Positions 6,951 through 12,272 of a stretch of 12,272 nt of DNA are shown in pieces (the first letter of the stretch is position 1; each line of letters opens with the position of its first letter). The DNA is from Natrialbaceae archaeon (GTDB taxonomy: Archaea; Halobacteriota; Halobacteria; Halobacteriales; Natrialbaceae), in the NCBI GenBank assembly GCA_003552325.1, contig PUKM01000051.1:1-12272 (forward strand), written 5' to 3'. The notes under the pieces were generated by a model. It was not told the DNA's origin and ran no database searches. It worked only from the letters and a program-made list of their open reading frames with translations. Position numbers and translations under genes: made by a program.

Positions 6951-7514
6951 ATGGACACACCCGAGGAGGACGATCCGCTTTCCCGTCGCCTCTTTCTCGC
7001 CGGGACTGCAGGCACCGTTGCAGCTGCAGCCACGAGCGCTGGCGTGAACGCAGAGGAAGACGACGAGGAGGATAACGGCGAGGACGACGAAGAAGCCGCC
7101 GGTGGCGGCACTGAAACCGTCGAAGTTGGTGACAACTGGTACGAACCGGAAGACCTCGGCATCGAGCCCGGAACGACCGTCGTCTGGGAGTGGGTTGGCG
7201 ACATCGATCACAACATCAACCCAACGGACCTACCGGATGATTCCGATTGGGAGGGACACCCCGAACTGATCAGCGATGGAACCTACGAGTACACCTTCGA
7301 CGTTGAAGGTAACTACGCCTACACGTGTGACCCCCATCCCGGTATGGACGGCACCATCGAAGTGGCCGAGGGGGCAGCGGCGGCGGCTGATGGCCCCGCG
7401 CAGTTGGTCCCGGACGCCGCCTGGACGCTGCTCGTCGCCACCGTCGCCGGGATGGTTTCGACGCTCTCGCTCGTCTACTTCTTCATGCGCTACGGTGGCG
7501 AGCCCGCCGAGTAA
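6951..7514 (+). CDS. Halocyanin-like blue copper protein, Tat-exported, C-terminally anchored
   Basis: Predicted periplasmic-side electron carrier of the plastocyanin/halocyanin family, 187 residues. The N-terminus has a twin-arginine signal (SRRLFLAG, 11-18) with a hydrophobic Ala-rich stretch and a likely cleavage site near GVNA (34). No lipobox cysteine is present. A very acidic Asp/Glu linker (35-49) follows. The cupredoxin domain (about 54-138) has the type 1 copper ligands His87 (DIDHN), Cys126, His129 and Met132 (CDPHPGM). After an Ala-rich linker, a membrane helix at about 154-179 would anchor the protein, with a short basic tail inside. A weak TATA-like element (about 6921-6930) lies 26 nt before the ATG. 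The gene is 67 nt after the peptidase, and no partner oxidase is in the window. Confidence 0.9.
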   Translation: MDTPEEDDPLSRRLFLAGTAGTVAAAATSAGVNAEEDDEEDNGEDDEEAAGGGTETVEVGDNWYEPEDLGIEPGTTVVWEWVGDIDHNINPTDLPDDSDWEGHPELISDGTYEYTFDVEGNYAYTCDPHPGMDGTIEVAEGAAAAADGPAQLVPDAAWTLLVATVAGMVSTLSLVYFFMRYGGEPAE

Positions 7515-7529
7515 GCAGGGAACACGCCG

Positions 7530-7543
7530 TCACTATTGAGTGA
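7530..7543. terminator. Short hairpin between convergent genes
   Basis: TCACT-ATTG-AGTGA is a perfect 5-bp stem with a 4-nt loop in the 42-nt gap between the copper-protein stop and the stop of the CHAT-like gene. The position suits a bidirectional terminator, but the stem is short and no T-tract follows. Confidence 0.25.
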
Positions 7544-7556
7544 AAGCCCCTCCAGG

Positions 7557-9674
7557 TCAGGCGAAAGGCGCGGCAAGATATCCGTGTTCTTCGGGCCAGT
7601 AAATTCGGCGCTCATAGTAGATCGGCTCAGAGCACGACCGAAGAAACGCCGTAATCGATTCGGGCTCGAGGTGATTGACGTGCCGGGCGGGCTGTAACCG
7701 TTTTGTGTTATCGAGGTCGCTGTACCAGTGTGCCCCGACGGGGTCGACGGGGAACGGAATGGTCGTCACCTGCAGTGACGTGTCAGCATCGGTCGTATCG
7801 AGCACGTGGAGTGACTTGGGGGCCCACTTGAGCGTCATTCGATGGGTCCCATCGCCGAGAACCCGGCTCCCGCCTTCAGGCGCACTCGAGCGCTCGTCAC
7901 ACCGGTCAGCGAGTGCCGTCGCTGTAGCCAGGCTCTGCCCGTACAACAGGAGTTCACCAAGTAAGACAGCCGGCCCCGTCATCGTCGGCCGCTCGTAGGT
8001 CTCGAGCGGACGAGCCGGACGGATCGCCCCACCGACGCTGCCGTTCTCGATGAACGCTGAACCGACTGTGGCGTCGAACCCGTCGAGAATAAACAGTTCG
8101 ACGTTTGCGTGTGAGACCGACGAAACCTCGAGGGACCCATCCTGACAGGAGATCGTTGACGCCCCATCACTGCCGATAGCGTGGAGGAGGTTCCCTCCAG
8201 ATTCGAGGGCGTCCCGAAGTTCCTCCTCGAGTGGGTCGTCGAGGACGCGCACGGTCGGGGAAACGATGGCATCGCGACGATGATACCGGTCACGGATAGC
8301 CGCTTTGGCGGTTTCTGACAGGGAAACGTCCGCTCCAACCACCACGAGTACCGAGAGTTCGGTGTGGGCTTCCTCGAGGAAGCGGAGTCGATTTCGATAG
8401 GCCTGCTGACAACTGGTAAACACGGCCTGTTCGGGGTTTCCATCGGGCTGTATTGTGGACGAGTGAGTTACCAGCCGTCCATCGATTCGCGTCCGGTCGT
8501 AAAGGGCGTCAGCCGTTGGATCACCGCTCGCAGGAATCGCGTGGTGGTCGATAGCACTGGATCCAGTGACACTGATCGCTGAAAAGTCGTACAACAGGTG
8601 TGGGAGCGCTGGGAGCGCCTCGAGGCTCGGCTCAACCGTTACCCTGGTTGGCCACGGCGGGAGGACCGGTCCAAGCTGTGACTCGCTGTAGGTGAGTGCC
8701 AGTTCCAGGCGCTCTTCGAGTGTGTTCTCAGCGTAGGTTTCGAGCACGAATCCGGCATCCTCGAGGGCATCGTGTTCCGCAAGGCGTCGTGTCGGTTGAC
8801 CGTGCCAGGAGCCGACCATATCGAGGAAGAAGACGCGTCGAAGGCAGTCGACGACCTGTGATGGGAACGAGGACCCGTCGTCGAATTCGTGCGTGAACGA
8901 CTGGGTAGACAACGTTGGCGGTCCGTCGTGGATCGACACGTCCGCACTCAGATAGTACGCCAGTGGCGCTGCAGGGTAGAGGGTCTCGAGGTCTGCGGGT
9001 AACCGAAACTCGATTCCGGACGATGCCCGTGTGTCGGTGACCGCTTCAGGGATCACCGTTTCTGGACCCGTGCGAACGAGCGGTGGATACCCCCGATATG
9101 GCCTGTGAACTCGGTCGACGCCAGTCGTACTGAACGGCACAGAGAACGCCGTCATCGCCGTGGCGACACCGTCCGGGGTTGGTTCTACCTGGAGTTCGTG
9201 GCGGGGGTAATCAATGAACGATTTGAAACCGAAGCTCACGGGAGTGGGGTACGGAAACGAGATGACGAGGGGGCTGGAGGGGCGGTATCTGACGGAGGCG
9301 GCACCAGTGAACCCAATATAGACGTCGAGATCGGAGTTCAGTTGACAGCGATACTGCCCCTCCGGTAGCGAGAGGTGGTATTCGGCGTCATCGACCAGCT
9401 GACACGTGCTGACAGCGTGTGCGGGGTCGGTCGCGTGATCGGGAATGAACTCGCCGTCCAGACGCGAAATCTCGATGAAGTTCTGCAGGTCGTACCGAAT
9501 TTCAGAGAGTCGGCCGGTGACGGTGGCATCGATTGGCTTATCGAACTCGATGGCGCTCTCGTCCCCGAGACGATCCCAGCCAGTGAGTTCCATGGCGATC
9601 CCGTTGTTCGCGATATCCGTCGCCCTGAGCTTCGTGCCATCGACTCGAACGTCTACCAGCGCACTCGAGGCCAC
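7557..9674 (-). CDS. Large protein of unknown function with a degenerate CHAT (caspase-like) region
   Basis: A 705-residue acidic cytoplasmic protein with no signal peptide or membrane helix. Residues about 1-300 look beta-rich (LRATDI, SFGFKSFIDYPRHE, YPAAPLAYYL) and match nothing I can name. Residues about 310-345 are helical. The stretch 430-590 has the order of a CHAT domain: a strand ELSVLVVVG, a helix, NLLHAIGSDG where active proteins have a GH(x)G catalytic His, QDGSLE, LFILDGFDAT where they have a NAC-like catalytic Cys, then SAFIENGSVGGAI and a LLLYGQSLATA helix. Both catalytic positions seem replaced (Ser502, Phe533). The tail (600-705) is unassigned. The start is GTG: an in-frame TGA at 9681-9683 lies just upstream and a strong Shine-Dalgarno precedes it. 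It follows the histidine kinase by 69 nt on the same strand. Confidence 0.85.
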   Translation of the reverse strand: MASSALVDVRVDGTKLRATDIANNGIAMELTGWDRLGDESAIEFDKPIDATVTGRLSEIRYDLQNFIEISRLDGEFIPDHATDPAHAVSTCQLVDDAEYHLSLPEGQYRCQLNSDLDVYIGFTGAASVRYRPSSPLVISFPYPTPVSFGFKSFIDYPRHELQVEPTPDGVATAMTAFSVPFSTTGVDRVHRPYRGYPPLVRTGPETVIPEAVTDTRASSGIEFRLPADLETLYPAAPLAYYLSADVSIHDGPPTLSTQSFTHEFDDGSSFPSQVVDCLRRVFFLDMVGSWHGQPTRRLAEHDALEDAGFVLETYAENTLEERLELALTYSESQLGPVLPPWPTRVTVEPSLEALPALPHLLYDFSAISVTGSSAIDHHAIPASGDPTADALYDRTRIDGRLVTHSSTIQPDGNPEQAVFTSCQQAYRNRLRFLEEAHTELSVLVVVGADVSLSETAKAAIRDRYHRRDAIVSPTVRVLDDPLEEELRDALESGGNLLHAIGSDGASTISCQDGSLEVSSVSHANVELFILDGFDATVGSAFIENGSVGGAIRPARPLETYERPTMTGPAVLLGELLLYGQSLATATALADRCDERSSAPEGGSRVLGDGTHRMTLKWAPKSLHVLDTTDADTSLQVTTIPFPVDPVGAHWYSDLDNTKRLQPARHVNHLEPESITAFLRSCSEPIYYERRIYWPEEHGYLAAPFA

Positions 9675-9679
9675 TATCG

Positions 9680-9686
9680 ATCACCT
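9680..9686 (-). promoter_or_regulatory. Shine-Dalgarno site fixing the GTG start of the CHAT-like gene
   Basis: On the minus strand AGGTGAT, a 7-nt match to the haloarchaeal 16S anti-SD complement (GGAGGTGAT), lies 5 nt before the GTG at 9674. It supports that start and implies a leadered message, as expected if the gene is read through from the kinase. Confidence 0.65.
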
Positions 9687-9690
9687 GCTC

Positions 9691-9705
9691 GAGTGACTGT
9701 CACTC
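9691..9705. promoter_or_regulatory. 15-nt perfect palindrome upstream of the CHAT-like gene
   Basis: GAGTGACTGTCACTC has 7-nt perfect arms around a single central base. It lies 17-31 nt before the GTG start and just upstream of the Shine-Dalgarno site, within the 69-nt gap after the kinase gene. It could be a protein-binding operator or processing signal. As RNA the one-base loop forces the stem to open, so DNA binding is more likely. Confidence 0.45.
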
Positions 9706-9743
9706 TCCACGGCAGCCCACCGTGTTTGGGACCGATCACCGAC

Positions 9744-11273
9744 TCAGCCATCGTGGTCCTCCGGTGGTGTCGAAATCGAGTCCGCGTCGGCACGTTCGGT
9801 TGGATACACCCCATCGAATCTAAACCGGGCACCACCCCACTCGCTATCCTCGATCGAGACGGTCCATCGGTGTTCGGTGGTGATTCGTTCGACAATCGCA
9901 AGTCCGAGCCCAGTGTTTTCTTCGTCAGTCGAGTAGCCGGATTCGAACACGGCCTCACGTTCGTCTTCGGGAACTCCGGGACCGTTATCGTCGACACAGA
10001 ACCACGACCCACCAGCTGTCACCCGGACGTAAATTTCGGGAGGATCGTCCGTCCGACCGTGTTCGACGGCATTTCGAAACAGGTTCTCGAAGAGTTGCAA
10101 CAGGCGTGTCGGATCCGCGTCGATCCACACGTCAGCGTCATCTACCCGCAGCGTTGCCCCCGTCGTCTCGACGTGCTCCCAGGCGTCCCGCGCGACCTGC
10201 TCGAGGTTGACCGGTTCGAGCCCGCTGAGGTCGGTACTCTCGCGCGTTCCTGCCAGGACATCCTCGATTAGCGCTTCCATCCGTTCGTGTGATTGTTGCA
10301 TGTGCATGACTGCTTCGTGGTCTGCACCGAGTTCGTCCCGGACAAGTTCCAGGTAGCCATTGGCCACCGTCAGTGGGTTTCTGAGGTCGTGGCTGACGAT
10401 GCGTGCGAACTGATCGAGGCGCTCGTTCTGTCGCTCGAGGTCGCGCTCACGAACTTTCAGATCGGTCAGATCGGTGTACAGCCGATACCCCCGTCTCTCC
10501 CCATCCGACGCGGGAATAGGAACGCTGCGACGGAGGAACGGACGAGGACCGGACGCCGTTTCCAGGACGACCTCTATATCGGCCCGGTCACTGGTTTCGT
10601 CGTGATCGGTTTCCCCTTGTATGCGGAGGACTGTCGAAATCGGTTTCCCGAGCACTGCGTCGGCTTCGTAGCCGAAAACCCTGACGAACGCCGAGTTGAC
10701 TGCGTTGATTACCCGAGTCCCGTCTTCGGTCCGATACTGCAACGCGGCATCGGAGAGGTTCTGGAACAGTGCGGCGAATTGGTCGCGTTCTGCGTTCAAC
10801 GCCGTCTCGTATCGAACGCGAGCACAGGCGTTCGCAATCGTCGCCGCGAGGAGTTCACCGCGCTCCCGGTCGAGCGGTGAGAACGCGTCGGTCTCCGTCG
10901 AGAAGAACTGTAAGACGCCATCGTCTTCGAGCGGGATCGAGAGGACCGACCGGAACGTCCTACAGGTCGGGATCGCCAGTGGCTCCTCGCGACAATCCCT
11001 AACCACCTGAGTCCGTCCTGTCTCGAGGGTTCGACCGGCAACTCCCTGATCAGTCGAAACCGGTTCACTTGGGATCAGTCGCGTCGTGTGTGTACTTCGG
11101 GGAACGAATCTCCCATTTTGTTGGATGTGAATCGCCGCCGAATCGAACGTAAGGATGCGCTCTGCGAGTCTAATCGCATGCGTATAGACGGCGTCAATCG
11201 ACTCACACTCTTCGAGATGGACGGCAATCTCGCCAAGGGCATCGACAGACACAGACCGATTTGGGGTGGACAT
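9744..11273 (-). CDS. Soluble GAF-PAS sensor histidine kinase
   Basis: A 509-residue cytoplasmic kinase with no membrane helix, so it should sense an internal or diffusible signal. Domain order: GAF (about 13-155, ending with SIPLEDDGVLQFFSTE), PAS (about 165-270, with FQNLSDAALQ and VFGYEADAVLGK), HisKA with the phospho-acceptor in FARIVSHDLRNPL (His295), and HATPase_c with the N-box LFRNAVEHG (Asn401), the DDNGPG box (428-433) and GLGLAIV. All catalytic boxes look intact. I chose the ATG at 11273 rather than 11309: the TATA box at 11317-11325 predicts transcription starting near 11296, downstream of the longer start. No response regulator lies next to it, so its partner is elsewhere. The CHAT-like gene follows it on the same strand. 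Confidence 0.92.
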   Translation of the reverse strand: MSTPNRSVSVDALGEIAVHLEECESIDAVYTHAIRLAERILTFDSAAIHIQQNGRFVPRSTHTTRLIPSEPVSTDQGVAGRTLETGRTQVVRDCREEPLAIPTCRTFRSVLSIPLEDDGVLQFFSTETDAFSPLDRERGELLAATIANACARVRYETALNAERDQFAALFQNLSDAALQYRTEDGTRVINAVNSAFVRVFGYEADAVLGKPISTVLRIQGETDHDETSDRADIEVVLETASGPRPFLRRSVPIPASDGERRGYRLYTDLTDLKVRERDLERQNERLDQFARIVSHDLRNPLTVANGYLELVRDELGADHEAVMHMQQSHERMEALIEDVLAGTRESTDLSGLEPVNLEQVARDAWEHVETTGATLRVDDADVWIDADPTRLLQLFENLFRNAVEHGRTDDPPEIYVRVTAGGSWFCVDDNGPGVPEDEREAVFESGYSTDEENTGLGLAIVERITTEHRWTVSIEDSEWGGARFRFDGVYPTERADADSISTPPEDHDG

Positions 11274-11299
11274 AGGAGAGATATTGCGATGTGTCACCG

Positions 11300-11332
11300 A
11301 AATGTTCATGCCCAGGCATATAAACGTTCATG
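11300..11332. repeat. Direct repeat AAAYGTTCATG around the kinase promoter
   Basis: AAATGTTCATG (11300-11310) and AAACGTTCATG (11322-11332) match at 10 of 11 positions and are offset by 22 nt, about two helical turns. The TATA box of the kinase gene falls between and partly over them, a position fit for a regulator site. Confidence 0.4.
11317..11325 (-). promoter_or_regulatory. TATA box of the histidine kinase gene
   Basis: GTTTATATG on the minus strand is a clear AT-rich element in the 136-nt divergent region. It predicts a start site near 11296 and a leader of roughly 22 nt before the ATG at 11273. It could also be read as TATAAA on the plus strand. Confidence 0.55.
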
Positions 11333-11378
11333 GCCATCTGCCCGGCCCCGACTGGTGTCAACGGCTCCGTTCCCGAAG

Positions 11379-11386
11379 TCTTTTGC
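11379..11386 (+). promoter_or_regulatory. Possible promoter element of the Trm112-like gene
   Basis: TCTTTTGC is centred about 27 nt before the ATG at 11410, the spacing of a leaderless haloarchaeal promoter. No Shine-Dalgarno sequence precedes that ATG. The element itself is a weak TATA box. Confidence 0.3.
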
Positions 11387-11409
11387 TGGATGCGGTCCCC
11401 TGTCGAGAT

Positions 11410-11610
11410 ATGAAAGAGTCGCTGCTCGAGATCCTGTGCTGTCCACTAGATAAAGAACCGCTCGAACTCGAGGACGCCGAGTACGACGACGACGGCGAGG
11501 AAATCATCGCTGGACAACTCGTCTGTACGGCCTGTGGTGAATCGTATCCGATCGAAGACGGGATTCCAAACCTGCTCCCGCCGGATATGCGCGGCGAAGC
11601 CCCGGCGTAA
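11410..11610 (+). CDS. trm112: Trm112-family zinc-ribbon methyltransferase activator
   Basis: A 66-residue cytoplasmic protein of the Trm112/UPF0434 family. In eukaryotes and in Haloferax volcanii, Trm112 binds and stabilises several class I methyltransferases acting on tRNA, rRNA and release factors. The N-terminal motif MKESLLEILCCPLDK, the pair CTACG (Cys39, Cys42) and the C-terminal YPIEDGIPNLLPPDMR are typical. The N-terminal CP-x-C knuckle is incomplete: Cys10 and Cys11 are adjacent, and the position usually held by a second cysteine three residues on is Asp14. So zinc binding may be partial or use the adjacent pair. I chose the ATG at 11410 because the family begins there; the frame extends 48 codons upstream through the promoter region. 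The next gene starts 10 nt later. Confidence 0.88.
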   Translation: MKESLLEILCCPLDKEPLELEDAEYDDDGEEIIAGQLVCTACGESYPIEDGIPNLLPPDMRGEAPA

Positions 11611-11620
11611 CCCGCCAGCC

Positions 11621-12272
11621 GTGTCTCGTCAGTCCCTCTCGGTCACCGTCGACCGAACCGGTGCGGGCCCGGACACACTCACGACGAGCGAGCATGCGGT
11701 AACCCTCGAGAAGCCCCTGGAAATTACCCTCGAGAGCGTTGGCTCACCCGCGCACGTGCACTGTCAACTCGACGGAGCCGTGGCTGCCGTCGCCTCGATC
11801 ACACCCGTGAGTGACCCTGGGCGTGCCGATGGGACCGGGAACGTCTACGTCGAACCCGATTCGGGTACTGAGTTGTTGTTAGATATTGACCCGATGACGC
11901 TCCGTGAGCCACTCGAGGGCACACTGGTGCTTTCGACTGGCTACGGGTCGGTGCAGACGACGGTCGACCTCCGGCTCGAGCCAGGGCCAGAACCAGTCAC
12001 GGTCGACCGAACCCTGGGAACGCCACAGCGACACGAACCCGAACCGACGTGGTCTGACCGCGTCCTCGAGAGCGTCGAGACGCGTTCCGGGTTCGATACA
12101 GCCACGCTCGGTGTCTTCGGCCTTGCCGTGGTCGCTATCCTCCTGGCCTGGTCGACGGCCGCCGTCATCGGCGGTGTCGCGGCGTATGTGGGTGCGGGGA
12201 TCGTCGCCCTTGGGGTCGTCCTTGCGGTTGCCTTGCTCAGTGGTGTGTTCGAGTCACTCGAGGCACCACCCA
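11621..12272 (+). CDS. Membrane-anchored protein of unknown function, 3' end outside the window
   Basis: An open frame starting with GTG, 10 nt after the Trm112-like stop, and still open at the window end (217 codons seen). Residues 1-125 look like a beta-sandwich (SLSVTVDR, ITLESV, HVHCQL, TELLLDIDP, TLVLSTGYGS, TTVDLRLEP). A Pro-rich, acidic linker follows at about 122-150. Two hydrophobic helices lie at about 161-186 and 188-210. There is no signal peptide, so the beta domain may face the cytoplasm. GTG is the only plausible early start, and no Shine-Dalgarno is seen; coupled translation from the preceding gene is likely. From memory it resembles a conserved haloarchaeal family labelled DUF7524, which I could not check. 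No catalytic residues are recognisable. Confidence 0.72.
   Translation, partial: MSRQSLSVTVDRTGAGPDTLTTSEHAVTLEKPLEITLESVGSPAHVHCQLDGAVAAVASITPVSDPGRADGTGNVYVEPDSGTELLLDIDPMTLREPLEGTLVLSTGYGSVQTTVDLRLEPGPEPVTVDRTLGTPQRHEPEPTWSDRVLESVETRSGFDTATLGVFGLAVVAILLAWSTAAVIGGVAAYVGAGIVALGVVLAVALLSGVFESLEAPP

Noticed and set aside
9375..10271. A 298-codon open frame on the plus strand
   Set aside because: It is antisense to the kinase and the start of the CHAT-like gene; its protein has no recognisable motif and the GC-rich third-position pattern explains it as a shadow.
11274..11309. Earlier ATG of the histidine kinase (12 residues longer)
   Set aside because: The TATA box at 11317-11325 predicts transcription starting downstream of that ATG.

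Overview
The window looks like chromosomal DNA from a haloarchaeon. The evidence is high GC, very acidic predicted proteins, a Tat-exported halocyanin-type copper protein, the archaeal aromatic-pathway enzyme ADTH synthase beside trpCBA, TATA boxes about 26 nt upstream of start codons (leaderless promoters), and a huge excess of the hexamer CTCGAG. Genus cannot be fixed from the sequence alone; a Natrialbales-type haloarchaeon is my guess.

Layout. (1) 1-1173, plus strand: the 3' part of a threonine-synthase-type PLP enzyme; its start lies before the window. (2) 1209-1882, minus strand: a winged-helix regulator and a three-helix membrane protein, joined by a 4-nt start/stop overlap. (3) 1943-5705, minus strand: the compact cluster trpC-trpB-trpA-ADTH synthase, which links tryptophan synthesis to the first archaeal step toward dehydroquinate. 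A TATA box and a 14-bp palindrome just before trpC are a good candidate for a repressor-controlled leaderless promoter. (4) 5816-6883, plus strand: an M42 metallo-aminopeptidase, divergent from trpC. (5) 6951-7514, plus strand: a Tat-exported, C-terminally anchored blue copper protein. (6) 7557-11273, minus strand: a soluble GAF-PAS histidine kinase followed by a 705-residue protein. I read the 3' half of that protein as a CHAT (caspase-like) fold whose catalytic His and Cys appear to be lost. This pair is the least explained part of the window. (7) 11410 to the window end, plus strand: a Trm112-like zinc-ribbon protein, then, 10 nt on, a GTG-started protein with a beta-rich domain and C-terminal membrane helices, which runs off the end.

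How the genes work together. Regions 1 and 3 are amino-acid biosynthesis: TrpC makes indole-glycerol phosphate, TrpA splits it to indole, TrpB condenses indole with serine, and ADTH synthase feeds the common aromatic pathway. Region 7 pairs a translation-related methyltransferase partner with an unknown membrane protein. The kinase and the CHAT-like protein in region 6 share a strand and are 69 nt apart, so a signalling link is plausible but unproven. No RNA genes, CRISPR arrays, insertion sequences or gene-free stretches above 140 bases were seen.
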